The notes: a model not told the origin generated them from the letters alone. A stretch of 64,000 nt of DNA from Mytilus californianus (GCF_021869535.1 NW_026262668.1:74917558-74981557), one strand, 5' to 3'; counted from the first letter of the stretch, positions 37,101-52,100 are shown. Numbers and translations: made by a program.

Positions 37101-40100
37101 AATTCAGAAATTAATGCGTGCATTTATTATTGCGATTTTTGAAAAAAGGACAAAAATGCGAGATTTATTATTGCGATTTCAGAAACATTTGCTTAAGATA
37201 TGTGTATGAGATTTCAGAATGCGACTTCTTATTATTGCGATACTCATGGAGTCGCATTATTCGCATTAATAAAAACCTCGCAATAATTTCTGAATTTACA
37301 GTATATATACATATATAGATATAATTATTGTAATTCTTTATAAAGCTAACATTTCAGAGGAATTTTCTTCTCTGCTGAGTACTTTTCTGATCTGCAATGC
37401 AAAGAGACTTATAAAAGTTAACTCCGGATTTAAATTGTTCACAAACATTATTAACCTGTTCACATATACATCAGCTAATATGAAAGAAGTTTTAGAGTTG
37501 TTGAGTTTATTTTTGCTTTGATGTTTTACTCATCATCTTCTTTTGTTCATATCATTTATGACAATGTTGTTATTTTTAACTTAATCAGCAATTCAGCATA
37601 CATGAAAATTTGAAATGCTAGGCCCAATCTGCAAAAGAAAGTGTAAAATACCTCTACAAAAAATGCATATCCCTAAAAGACTACTGTAAACACAAATATT
37701 TTTCGTGAATTCAATGCATCAATTGTTTGTGCTTGTTTAAATTCACACATGGCACATTAAATTGGCCCTTCACACCAATATTGTTGATTGGTACAAACTG
37801 TATGCATGAAAGATACTTTAATTTCATGCAGAATCTTAAAGTGAAAATAACCCTCGCTAAAAAAAATTCATGTTTTAGGTAATTAGTTTTATACAAGTAA
37901 ATGATAAACATACCTTAATCTTTCTTTAAAACACAACTTTTTCTTTCTCTTGACAACAAGCAGTATAACTATGACTACACATACAACTGCTAACACCCCA
38001 ACAATTATAATGACGGAATGATTGATAGATTTACGATTTTCATCTGGTTTATCTGGTTTATCTGGTTTATCTGTAGTTTTATCTGTAGTAACTTCATATG
38101 GGGGTGGTGTGATGAAAAATGATTCATCTGCAAAACAATGGTTATCTCATTAAAAAGTGGAAAACAATGATATCTTGTACTAATTCATGATATAAGTAGC
38201 CTAACATGCACCATGTACATTATAAAAATGAGAAAATGACCATAATTCTTTTTATGTTCTTCGTCTTATAACAACAGTGAGGCTTTTAAGACAAAGCAAA
38301 AGTTTACAACTCACAGCAAGGGGGGAGGGGGGTCTCTTCCTATATTAATTGAAGGTATCCACAGACGTTCTGTTGGAATGAATCCCTTTTTTGATATATC
38401 AATGGGTTGCAATTTCATCAATGTAAAATGTCAATGCCTTTTGGGTCAGTAATTTTCATCTTTTGAAAAGATTTCTATTATATAAGCTGTTTTTTACCTT
38501 TTAAATCAATTTAAGATGTCAAAAATGTTACATATGATAACAGAGAAATATATAAATGGGTTATAATTTTGCCATGAAATTTATTTGAGTCAAGATTTTC
38601 ACAAGATTTCAAAATATGAATGGGAGGTGATTTTGAAATCCCAGCTGCAAGTCGATACCGTAAATCCCATATTAAGACACCCCCTCCCCCCACAAGTGCC
38701 TCACAGTAACTACAAAATGGCCCTCAGATTCGGTTTGTGCAAATTTTTTGCTTGATTTAGATAATGCTATAAATTTGCACATTGAAATACACAGATGTCG
38801 TGAAATATAAACATTAAATGGTATGACAGGTTTAGAAATCTAGCAAATGCTGATATACAATTTGCTAAACACCTGTTTTATAAAAGTGACTGAGTATTAA
38901 TGTCTTACATATTTGTAATCAAAGCATGGTGAATGTTAGCTCTATGGAATAGCCAGTAACCTGGTTAAGAAACATGTACATGCCCATATCACGCGATTCC
39001 CTGCTACATTAATATTATCATATTTCAAATTCAGAGAAAAAACTGCAAATTGGCATAAATTTAAATATTGTAATCATAATGAGCATGAGTTTTACCTTGA
39101 TGTGACCACTACTTCATGGTCAACAATCCTGACCAAAAATTTTACCTGAGAATGTACTAGTTTCACACTCATTTTTTATGATCAGTGAACTAAAAATTCT
39201 GTGTTAAAAACCTTAATCTGACATGTATTTCAAAAAGTTCATATCAAAATGAACATGCATATCAATATTCAAGTTGATTCGACCTTAACCAGTGGCAAAA
39301 CCAATGAGGAAACAAAAATATAAAAGTCACTGTTCTTATAAAAAAAATGACAAAATCAACAGTAAATCATTGCCTGTTATGATACTGATTTAAGGGTATT
39401 TCTAAACAACAATTGCATATTTTAAAGAAAGCATTTGTTAAACTGTGTTATTAAAAATGATGTTTTATTTTCATAATTTATCAAGATAATTGCATTTAAT
39501 AGAAGCTTGAGAACCTGAAATTAAAAAATTGTTAATCTTTGCTGAATGATCTAATATTGAAAAAAAATTGAAAAAATCTAAATCTAAAGCTCTTTTAAGT
39601 CATCAGTTTTAAGAGTGTTCTACACAGTCCTGAGCATGTTACAATTTCCAAAAATATACCTATTTTCTGCAAATAAGTTTTTGAGTACACAAATCTGCTG
39701 TGCATCTGCATCTTAAGTCAGAAGGAGAACAGGCAAACCCATGTACAATTAGACTCATCTAATTACCTTGTATAGCAGGACTTAAACATCTTATGTCAGA
39801 TGACGAACATTTAAACCTATGTATAGTTAGACTGATCTAATTACCTTGTATAGCAGGACTTAAACATCTTAAGTCAGATAACGAACAGTTAAACCTATGT
39901 ATAGATAGACTGATTTAATTACCTTGTATAGCAGGCCTTAAACATCTTAAGTCAGATGACGAACAGTTAAACCTATGTATAGTTAGACTGATCTAATTAC
40001 CTTGTACAGCAGGCCTTAAACATCTTAAGTCAGATGTCGAACAGTTAAACCTATGTATAGTTAGACTGATCTAATTACCTTGTATAGCAGGCCTTAAACA

Positions 40101-43100
40101 TCTTAAGTCAGATGACAAACAGTTAAACCTATGTATAGTTAGACTGATCTAATTACCTTGTACAGCAGGCCTTAAACATCTTATGTCGGATAACGAACAG
40201 TTAAACCCATGTAGAGTTAGACTGACCTAATTACCTTGTACAGCAGGCCTTAAACATTTTATGTTGGATAACGAACAATTAAAACCATGTATAGTGAGAC
40301 TGATCTAATTACCTTGTACAGCAGGCCTTAAACATCTTATGTCGGATGACGAACAGTTAAACCCATGTATAGTGAGACTGATCTACTTACCTTGTACAGC
40401 AGGCCTTAAACATCTTATGTCGGATGACGAACAGTTAAACCCATGTATAGTGAGACTGATCTAATTACCTTGTACAGCAGGCCTTAAACATTTTATGTCA
40501 GATGACGAACAGTTAAACCCATGTATAGTGAGACTGATCTAATTACCTTGTACAGCAGGCCTTAAACATCTTATGTCAGATGACAAACAGTTAAACCCAT
40601 GTAAAATGAGACTGATCTAAATACCTTGTACAGCAGGCCTTAAACATCTTATGTCGGATGACGAACAGTTAAACCCATGTATAGTGAGACTGGCTTATTA
40701 CCTTGTACAGCAGGCCTTAAACATCTTATGTCGGATAACAAACAGTTAAACCCATGCATAGTTAGACTGATCTAATTACCTTGTACAGCAGGCTTTAAAC
40801 AGCTTAAGTCAGATGATGAACAGTCAAACCCATGTATAGTTAAACTGATGTTCTCCACTCTACCACCATCTGAAAAAGGAGTTTTAGATGGTTATACACT
40901 GTTTTGTTTTAAATCATTGCTATTTCATTTTAAATGTAGGTGTTTTTGTTTTTATAAGTCTCTTTCTTCCTTCTCCATTCATTTTAATAGAATAACTCAT
41001 ATTAAAAATAATAAATCTGTAATGACGGCAGAACTGAAAACTACCTTATATGTTATTGCTATAGGGCTGGTCTAGAATTAAATACATGGGCACAGGAGGC
41101 ACTTTTTAAGACCCTTACCACCCATAAAAAAAATACATTTTACTTATAATTCTTGTAAAATTCTAAAGAAAATACCAACACCATACAAAATATCTCATTA
41201 ATTTGAGTGCCACCCATCCCCTTTATGATGAATTGTGGAACAGCCCTTACTGATATAAATGACCTCACATAAACAATCAATCTGTTCAATTACACTTTGT
41301 TACAATTTCAAACCCCTAAGCAGTTTCTGTGATAATCAATTGTGCACACAACAAAATAGTCTCTCTCAATCATCTTAAGAGTAGACTTTGGACGATAAAG
41401 AGCTTGACAAATCTTATAGACACCTGTTTTATGTTTAAATGGGCATTAGGTACGAGATAAATATATAAAAAAAAAATTTTCATTCATGAAAGTGAAAAAG
41501 TGAAACATAATTTGCTTTTAACAGCCAAATTGGTTCAATTTTGTCAAAACAAGCTAAGAAACATCGCTGATGAATTATTAACTTGCAGGTGACTTATTCG
41601 ACCTCATTGAATCCATATTCATGTGACCTTCAATTCAACCCCTTAGCGGGAGATGGGTTGCACATGTATTCAGCTATTAAAAGGAAAAGAATGTCAACAT
41701 TGAAAGTGAAACAAGGATGAACAATGTGGTTAGCTGATTCAATCCACAAAAAATAATTCTTATACAGGTAAATACGCTGATAAACATTCTTTTTAACCTA
41801 CAATTTGAAATCAAACAGACCTAGAAAAATCCAATTGCACGTGACTGCTATCTATTTATATTCAAATTAATGTTTATATCCGGTTATATGACTGTCGGTA
41901 GTATTCGAAGGTCATCTCCATGGTTAATTAGATGACATCTAAACAAAAATACACACGAAATGTTGATACATATTATCAAGTTCATGCATTGTTTTTTGTC
42001 TATTTTAGACTTTTTGTAATTTGGATATACGTTTTAGTATGTTATAAATAAAATATGAGAATTTGAGTCAATTCGGTGAACATGAATCTGACAGCTAATA
42101 CCCCTTTAGGACTATATGTTGCTCTCAAAAGACTTTTGGTAATTCTTGTCATTAAGTTGCTGTCTCATTGACATATCTCCTTTTAATGATATGCTGGAAA
42201 TGAGAACATCAACAATATCAAATAAAGTTCCTTAATAAACAAAAGGACTTAAACACAAACACTGATAAAGTTCCTGTATGTTGCCAGATTGAACTTAAAC
42301 ACCCCTTTATTTTATCCTGAACAGATGAATAACAATAATTGTATCAAAAGTATCCAGTGTAACTCACATTATCTGATTACGTGTGTTAATTTTGACCTGG
42401 CCTGAGGCTAATTAACAAGTGATAACAGTTTGATTGAACAATCAATAGGTGATTATGGATATTAATTACTCGATATAGCTTCTGTATAAGGCACACGACA
42501 ATGATGATTAAAGGTAAAGGAAAAGTGGAATGTTTTCAGAACATTGGGAGGTTTTGATGCAAAAAAAAAAACTTCAATAAACTTTATAATCAGCAAAGAA
42601 ATGCTCCCTATTTCATGCTCCAATGCGACATTAAAGAACCTTCAGCATGCTCAAGATCAAAACTGACAGCATGAACAACAAAGACCATTCAAAGCTCCTC
42701 AGTGTTGGGATTAACAACAACTCAAACTGTTACCAGGATCACAATTACTTTAGTACAGAGTCAAATGAACTTCTATCATATTAGAATTGTATTAAGAACA
42801 GCCAAGTCAGCTCATACTTCTTACATGTCCCAGTGTTCCAAGACCAGTGCTTTAGTTATTAAATAACATTTGTCAATGTTACCCAGTGTTCAAAGACCAC
42901 TGCTTTAGTAAATAAATAACATTTGTCAATGTTTTACAGTTTGAAGCAATGAGTCTTTAAGTTTTCTAGCAAAATGACTTTATTAATGCTTACAAACCAT
43001 GCATAACTATTGTTATTGCTTGTTAATTTTTGTTCTTTTTATAATGTTATAAATGTATAGCATATTTCTTTCCTTATTATCTATGCCAATGACATTGAAT

Positions 43101-46100
43101 ACAAATAAAAAAGATGGAAGCATGACTAAAACACAATGTTTTGATTTTCTCTTTGTACTCAAAGTCATAGTACTTTATCTACAAACAGTCAACAATCAAC
43201 AATCAAAAACATAACAAGAAACAGAATCTTCTCAATAATTCTTTCAACTGATATCTAACATTCAAATAGACAGGCTAACAATAGCCACCTTTAAGTAATA
43301 AATGGGGAATGTGTCCATGGGACACAGATGATGCCCCCGCTTGCATATCATATAAAGTTATAAAGGGACATAACTAAAGAACGATAAAAGTGACGCTACC
43401 CAAATTCTTACTTGATCTGAGTTTTGTGGTAATAAGTATTGTGTATAAGTTTCATAAAATTTGGTTGAGGCAAACTTAAGTTAGAGAACTGAAACGAAAA
43501 ATTCAGCAATGTTTTCATTTGTAAAGGGGCATAACTCTAGAACAGTAAAAGTGACACCATCAAAATTTAAACTTGATCTGTATTTTGTGGTAATAAGCAT
43601 TGTGTATAAGTTTCATAACGTTTGGTTGAGGCTAACTTAAGTTGGAGAACGGAAACGAAAAATTCAGCAATTTTTCCATTTGTAAAGGGCATAACTCTAG
43701 AACGGTTAAAGTGACGCCACCAAAATTCAAACTTGATTGTGTTTTGTGGTAATATGCATTGGGTATAAGTTTCATAACATTTGGTTGAGGCTATCTTTAG
43801 TTAGAGAATGGAAACGAAAAAATTCAGCAATTTTTCCATTTGAAAAGGGGCATAACTCTAGAACGGTTAAATTGACACCATCAAAATTCAAACTTGATCT
43901 GTATTTTGTGGTAATAAGCATTGTGTATAAGTTTCATACCATTTGTTTGAGGCAAACAAAAGTTAAGAACGGAAAAAGTGTAAAAGGGCATAACTCTAGA
44001 ACGGTTAAAGTGACGTCACCAAAATTCAAACTTGATCTGTGTTTTGTGGCAATAAGCATTATGTATAAGTTTCATAACATTTGGTTGAGGTTTTAAGTTA
44101 GAGAACAGAAAAGAAAAATTCAGCAATTTTTCCATTTGTAAAGGGGCATAACTCTAGAACGGTTAAATTGACACCACCAAAATTCAAACTTGATCTGTAT
44201 TTTGTGGTAATAAGCATTGTGTATAAGTTTCAAAACATTTGGTTGAGGCAAACTAAAGTAAGAGAACGGAAAACCAACTTTGGGACTTACGATGTACAAA
44301 CGTACGTTCGTACATACGTACGTACTTACAGACGGACAAGGGTAAAGCTTAATGCCCCATCCGCTACGGTGGGGGCATAAAAATCGTGATTAAAGGGGAA
44401 TAACTCTATTAAAAGTTAACTGCCAATTTCAGTCATATAAACATATTTGTAGATCTTATCCTGCTGATAATTTTTCCTTTTTAAAGTTTCTTTTTATCTA
44501 TTTTTTTAGTTAGGCAAAAAATGCATAAAAATGTTGAAAAATTATCACTTAAGGACAATAACTCTAATAAAAGTTTGACTGAAGATTACAAACATTATGG
44601 CTTATTTGTAGATTTTGTCTTGCTGATCCTTTGTGCCATTTAAAGTTTCTATCCATCTATTACAGTTTTTAAGATATTAGGCAATACAAATGGGAACAAG
44701 AGGCTGTCAGAGTGACAGCAAACCAGATTTTCCTGCAGAGGTCGAACCCTGAACAGTTGAGCAAGTATGGACACTCCTTTTAAGCTTAAAACAGCTCTGA
44801 ATTTGGATTGTGATTGAATATTTGACACAGCATAGGTTTGTGACACAAAATGAGTGTGGTCAAAGAACTGAAATATTTGAAATAGGACATTTACCTATTA
44901 TGGTCCAATATCCAAACTCTAAGTACATATTAGAATCAGCATATCAAAGAACCATAAGAATTCAATTTTTGATGAAATCAGACAAAAGTTTAATTTAGGA
45001 CCCTTTGGACCTCAATGTGGACCAATTTGATAAAGGAGCCCACAATCCAAAATCTCTCAATACATGGTTAGATTCAGCATTTCAAAGAACCCCATAAATT
45101 CAATTTTTGTTGAATCAAACAAAGTTTAATTTTGGACCCTGGTTTGGACCAACTTGAAAACTGGGCCCAAAAATCTAATATTTAAATACAGGTTTAGATT
45201 CAGCATTTGAAAGAACCCTATATATATTTAATTTATGTTGAAATGAAACACAGTTTAATTTTATCCATAATATTTTCTGTGCAAAGGGAAATAACTCAAA
45301 CTGGATAAATAGTTCTCTAAAATAAGATATGATGCAATTTTTCAAATTATAATCAATAATATAATAACAACAACCAGTGATGACTAAGTTCTTTAAAATT
45401 AGATATGATTTAACACTCAAACATTGTTAGAATCAGCATATCAAAGAACCAAAGAATTCAATTTTTGATGAAATTAAACAAAAGTTTAATTTAGGACCCT
45501 TTGGACCTCAATCTTATTAATAATGAAAATAAACACAGGTTTAGATTAAGCATTTCAAAGAACCCTATATATATTCAATTTATGTTGAAATCAAACACAG
45601 TTTAATTTAGGACCCTGATTTGGACCTACTTGAAAACTGGGCTCAAAATCAGAAATCTAAATATATGTTTATTAATAGACAATATAATCTTAGTTTTTAC
45701 AGGAGTTCACTTCATAAAAAAAAAGTATATAGCATTCAGAAAATTAGTTTTTACAGAATAACAAACAAACTTGCCACAAAATTCTTCAAACAATTTATCA
45801 AAGAAAAGAAGAAAAAAATCCAAAATTTTATTTATCATTAATACAATGTCTTTTCAAAATCTACAAAACTTATCAGTAACAAGAAATAATTGTAACAGGA
45901 TGCTGTTACGAAGTCTCTCAAACAAAGCTCCCATAATTCGTCATTCCCATGGTCGCCTGACATTGGGCAAAGTCCAGTATATGCATAAGTGACGCCTATG
46001 GATTGACCCTGTATGTCATTCAAATCTTCTTGAAATGACGAATTGGAAATATATATGGTTTAGGGGTGGGGATCTCGACTGTTTACATGTTCTCAAAAGG

Positions 46101-49100
46101 TGGGGATGGGGGGTGATCCCCAGGGGGACTCGCCCTTTATTTCATATGATTTGTTTTTTTTCCCCATACAAGAATATATATGGTTTAGGGGTGGGGATCC
46201 TCGACCTTTTACAAGTTCTCAAACAGTAGGGGGTGGGGGTGATCCATGGGGACTTGCCTCTTATTTCATTTGATTTGTTTTATTGTCCCATACAAGAATA
46301 TATATGGTTTAGGGGTGGGGGTCTCGACCGTTTACAAGTTTTCAATAAAATGCTCCGCAGGGCGCAGCTTGATACGACCGCAGAGGTCGAACCCTGAACA
46401 GTTGGGGCAAGTATGGACACAACATTCAAGCTTGATACAGCTTTGCATTTGGATTGTGATTAAATATTTGACACAGCATAGGTTTCTGACACAGAATGAA
46501 TGTGGTCTAAGAACTTAAAAATTTTAAATTGGACATTCACCTATTATGGTCCAATATCCAAAATCTAAATACATGGTTAGATTCAGCATATCAAAGAACC
46601 CCAAGAATTCAATTTTTGATGTAATCAAACAAAGTTTTATTTTGGACCCTTTTGACCTCAATGTGGACACAGTTGATAACGGGGCCCAAAAATCAAAAAT
46701 CTAAATACATGGTTAGATTCAGCATATCAAAGAACCCCATATATTCAATTTTTGTTGAAATCAAACAAAGTTTAATTTTGGAACTCGATTTGGACCAACT
46801 TGAAAACTGGGCCCATAATCAAAAATCTAAATACATGTTTAGATTCAGCATATCAAAGAACCCTAAGAATTCAATTTTTGTTAAAATCAAACTAAGTTTA
46901 ATTTTGGACCCTTTGGACCTTAATGTAGACCAATTTGAAAACGGAACCAAAAATTAAGAATCTAAATACACGGTTAGATTCGGCATATCAAAGAACCCCA
47001 ATAATTCAATTTTTGATGAAATCAAACAAAGTTTAATTTTGGACCCTTTGGACCTCAATGTGAACCAATTTAAAAACGGGGCCCAAAATCCAAAAACTAA
47101 ATACACGGTTAGATTCAGCATATTAAAGAACCCCAAGAATTCAAGAATAAAACCCCATTGAAATTGGTCAAGAAATAAGCAATTTATACGAAGTATCTTC
47201 TTTTGCACAATACTGTGCAATTCAATATTTCTTGCTATTGCGCAATACTGTACAATTGACAATTTCTTGCTATTGCGCAATATTGTGCTATTGGATATTT
47301 CTTGCTATTGCGCAATACTGTGCAATTGAAGATTTCTTGCTATTGCGCAATACTGTGCAATTGAAGATTTCTTGCTATTGTGCAATACTGTGCAATTGAA
47401 AATTTCTTGCTATTGCACAATACTTATTATATAATCATTTACACATCCTGTTTGATGTGTATCTCCTACCATATCATTATTATTTGCTTTTAAATATAAA
47501 TCAGAAATAACCATTTTAAAATGGAAAATTTTAAAAGAAAAAAAAAAGGAAAAAAAGAAAAAAAAGGAAAAAAAAAAAAAAAACCCAAATTTTTTGAACC
47601 CCCTTATGATTCATCACCCCCAAACTCAATCCCAGCCTTCCCTTTGTGGTATGGTACCTTGCAGTACAATTTCAGAGAGATCCATACACTTGAACACAAG
47701 TTATTGTCTGGAAACTAGAAAAATGTGTTTTTTGGCCCTTTTTGGCCCCCAATTCCTAAATGTTTCGGCAATTACCCCCAAACTCAATTCCAGCTTTCCC
47801 TTTGTGATATGGAACCTTGTAGTACAATTTCAGAAAGATCCATACACTTACACACAAGTTATTGTCCTGAAACTAGAAAAATGCTTGTTTTTTGCCCCTT
47901 TTTGGCCCCTAATTCCTAAAATATTGAGGCAATTACCCCCATCATCAATCCCAGCCTTCCTTTTGTGGTATGGTACCTTGCAGTACAATTTCAGAGAGAT
48001 CCATACACTTGAACACAAGTTATTGTCTGGAAACTAGAAAAATGCTTATTTTTGGCCCCTTTTTGACCCCCAATTCCTAAACGTTTCGGCAATTACCCCC
48101 AAACTCAATTCCAGCTTTCCCTTTGTGATATGGAACCTTGTAGTACAATTTCAGAAAGATCCATACACTTACACACAAGTTATTGTCATGAAACTTTACT
48201 GTTGGTACCATAACCCCCAAAATCAATCCCAACCTTCCTTTTGTGGTATTGAACCTTGTGGTAAAATTTCATAGAGATCCATACCCTTAAACTAAAGTTA
48301 GAGTGCGAAAACCAATGTGTATTCGGACGACGACGAAGACGACGACGCCGCCAACGTCATACCAATATACGACCACAAAAATTTTTTTTGCGGTCGTATA
48401 AAAGTATAAAAAGAAGGGGGGTGGGGGTTACCCCTGTTGACTTCCCCTTTATTTCATTTGATTTGTTTTATTGTCCCATACAAGAATATATATGGTTTAG
48501 GGGTGGGGATCTCGACCTTTTACAAGTTCTCAAACAGGAGGGGGTGGGGGTGACCCAAGGTGACTCGCCTCTTATTTCGTTTGGTTTGATTTATTGTCCC
48601 ATACAAGAATATATATGGTTTTGGGGTGGGGATCTTGACGGTTTACAACTTTTCAAAAAGAAGGGGGTGGGAGTTACCCCCGTGGACTTCCCCTAAATTT
48701 CAATTGATTTGTTTTATTGTCCCGTACAAGAATACATATGGTTTAGGGGTGGGGATCTTGACCGTTTACAAGTTCTCAAACAGGAGGGGGTGGGGGTTAT
48801 CCCAGGGGACTCGCCTTTTATTTCATTTGATTTGTTTTCTTGTCCCACAAGAATATATATGGTTTCAGGGTGGGGATCTTGACCGTTTACAAGTTTTCAA
48901 AAAGAATGGGGGTGGAGGTGAACCCGGGGACTCCCCAAAAAATTTTTATTTGATTTGTTTTATTGTCCCATACAAGAATATAAATGGTTTAGGGGTGGGG
49001 ATCTCGACCGTTTACAAGATAAAAGCACATTCTAAAATTGAAGGGGGGTGGGGGTAAGAATATATATGGTTTAGGTAGACTTAATTATCTACAAAATTTC

Positions 49101-52100
49101 TAAAAATGACCAGTAAATTTCTTACTATATTCATATAGTCCCATATAGCTTATAATCATCAGCACTTAGGAAACAGAGAATTTTCAAATAAATCTGTCAC
49201 TACAATTATAAGTGTGAGATAAGACATTTATCAAATGCTTTGTCATAATCTGATAACAGGAGAAAATTATTTAAAAACACTTAGTGTAATCAAACTTCAT
49301 ATATATAATTAACCATTTCTGTACAAAGAGAAATAACTTAATCACATTATAAATACCACTTTTGGATATTCAAAAGGGCGATAACTCAACAAGGAGAGTT
49401 TGGCAGCCGCCCGCCCGCTCGCCCGCCCGCCATACATCAACAAATCAATAACTGATATTTCCTTCGAAAATCCAGTTAAAAATCATCATTAAAGGGCAAT
49501 AACTCTAATAAGTAGTTGACAGAAGATTTTCCTTATGTTGACTTATTTGTAGATCCTGATGTGCTGATCATTTTTGCTATTAAAGATTCTATCTATCTAT
49601 AATAGTTTTTAAGATATAAGGCATTAACGCAAAAAAATAGTAAAATCATCATTGAAGGGCAATGACTCTATAAATAAGTAGTTGACAGAAGATTTTCGCT
49701 ATGTTGACTTATTTGTAAATCCTGTCGGGCTGATCAATTTTGCTATTAAAGATTCTATTTATCTATAATAGTTTTTAAGGTATAAGGCATTAATGCACAA
49801 AAATATTTAAATCGTCATTGAAGGGCAATGACTCTAAAAGTTAGTTGACGGAAGATTTTCGCTATGTTGACTTATTTGTAGATCCTGTTGTGCTGATCAT
49901 TTTTGCTATTAAAGATTCTTTCTATCTATAATAGTTTTTAAGATAAAAGGCATTAACGCAAAAAAATAGTTAAATCGTCATTGAAGGGCAATAACTCTAT
50001 TAAGTACTTGTCTTAGGATTTGGGTAATGTTGACTGATATGTAGATCTTGTCTTTTTACTATGTTGACTGATTTATAGATCTTGTCTTGTTTATCATTTT
50101 TGCTTTTTAAAATTTCTGTCTATCTATTACAATTTTCAAGATAATAAGCAAAATTTTAAAAAAATAGTAAAATTTGTGATTTAACACTACTAACTCCTAT
50201 TAGACGTCATCTGACAGTATTGACATAAACGGCCAAAAGGTAGAGCTCAACATTCTGCACATTTCTGCTGTGTCAGATTTTCTCTATTCATAGCGTTTTT
50301 TGAAGTAATAGGCAAAACTTGCATTTTACCCCTATGTTCTATTTTAACCATGTCGGCCATGAGGATGACAGGCGAGGTCACTAGACACATTTAATAAACT
50401 TAATACCCTAATAAAGATTTTTGTAAAAGTTAAGGACAGAGGACAAGTGATGAGAAAAGCTCACTTGGCCTTTTGGCCAGGTGAGCTAAAAAGGAGATGT
50501 GCAATGATTACCATTGAGACAACTATCCAACAGAGTCCAAATGAAGTGGGTTTAAACAGCTTTAAGAATGCTTGCAGATACTGAAAGCTAACTCTTAATA
50601 TTTATTGGCTGATAAAGGGATAATTCCTTCTAACACTCTCAAAACTTAAACAAAATTATATTAATTTTTATAAAATCTCTACATGTTTCTAGAATTCTTT
50701 CCATCATCAGGTATTGCTCAAGATCAAATGTCTTCATAGCCAAAAATATCAAAATTTTTAAAGCTTTACCCCAAAAAACCCTTAACAGAATAACCAAAAC
50801 CAGGTCAACTTTCCCTGAAGGAGTTGCAACCTTAATTTTAAGTAAAAATTTATCATTTAAATCATGCATCTAATAATTTAGCAACTACAATATATCTACT
50901 GGCATAGGTAGATGGTACAAAAAACCCACTAGCAGCAAGTAGTTACCAGTGGTAGTATGGCTTTATATAATAGCTTAAGGTAGATGGGGTGTCTAAATTA
51001 AAATCCACAGAATTTTTTAATAATTTGTCAAAATGTAGTTTACATCATGCTTTTTTTCACGCTACAGATTGTGCAAAATTATCAGATTTTGTATAGATTA
51101 TGCATGGAAAACACAATTTTGTGTGATAAAAAGAATACTACACCATAGAATTTTACGATCAAATATGAGAATATAGCTCTAACAATATGCTTTCAGATAA
51201 GAAAAAGAAAAAATGTGGTCACCGGACTCGTTTTCTTGCTACATAATAAAATAGGTAAATTCACAACACATTCTATTGTAAAAGTTACTTTGTCTGAGTT
51301 TTCTCTCCTTATATCTGAGTTATCTCGCCTTATGTGGCAAAGTTGAAAAAAAAATGAATCAACAAAAATATTGTTTTTTGTAAAATACAGCCGTAAATAT
51401 GATAAAACACAAAATATTCTATATTAACAAGAAAAGTCTTACACATGAATTACATACTACTCTCGAAATTTGCTCATTTCATGAAAGATCTAGACCAATA
51501 TAATCTGCTATTTCGAAATGCAAGATGGAGGAAGACACCCCAGCCACCTTAATAGGCTACACAGATTGGTGATATCAATATCAAATAAATTGTTGAAGCT
51601 ATATATCTCAAGTTATTCATTAGAAATAAATATATCAATATCAAATAATTTGTTGAAGGCTATCTCAAGTTATTCATTAGAAAAAAGTCAACTAAAATAC
51701 AGCAACAAAAGCTGTTAATAAAAACCAAGGAAAAATGAAATTAGCAGTGTTCTCCCCAGGATTTTTGGATAGCACCAGGGTAACGCGTGTGGACTTCTTG
51801 GTGAAATATTTCATGCAATCAGTTGTGTCGCGCCGCGTCTCGTCGCTTAGCTCTAGTTACTGTAGTTTTTATGTCTCTTGTTTTGTTTTAACACTGTGGT
51901 ACTGTGTTATGTAGACATTGATTCAGAAAATTATTGGTAAAAAAGAAGTAAATATAAAAACAGTTTGTATACTTTAATATTTTTTTAAAATAAATAGATT
52001 ATGATTCATAATAAAATATTCATCTGAATTTAAAGTAATTAAATCTTTTATAAAATCCAAAATCAATAAAAATAAAATATCATTCAAAAGAGAACAAAAA

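Larger units (their letters stand above)
36640..37655 (-). repeat. Duplicated terminal-exon block, right copy
   Basis: Counterpart of 28028-29755. It carries terminal exons A and B and an extra MITE at 37096-37301 that the left copy lacks. Confidence 0.85.

Noticed and set aside
39708..40780. One long coding array of Cys-containing repeats (GFNCSSSDIRCLRPAVQ type)
   Set aside because: 78 bp keeps the frame, but each unit carries an in-frame TAG right after the donor-like site, and some units are 77 or 79 bp.
39708..40850. CRISPR-like regular repeat array
   Set aside because: The 78-bp units are directly adjacent with no unique spacers, the context is a eukaryotic intron, and the unit derives from the neighbouring exon.
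43737..44380. Long plus-strand frames with repeated SKFKLDLYFVVISIVYKFH text
   Set aside because: They follow the ~165-bp units of the family-c element. The periodic amino-acid text reflects the DNA repeat.
46035..49057. Frames of 100-147 residues in the G-rich array and composite element
   Set aside because: They track tandem units, shift frame from unit to unit, and have no domain.
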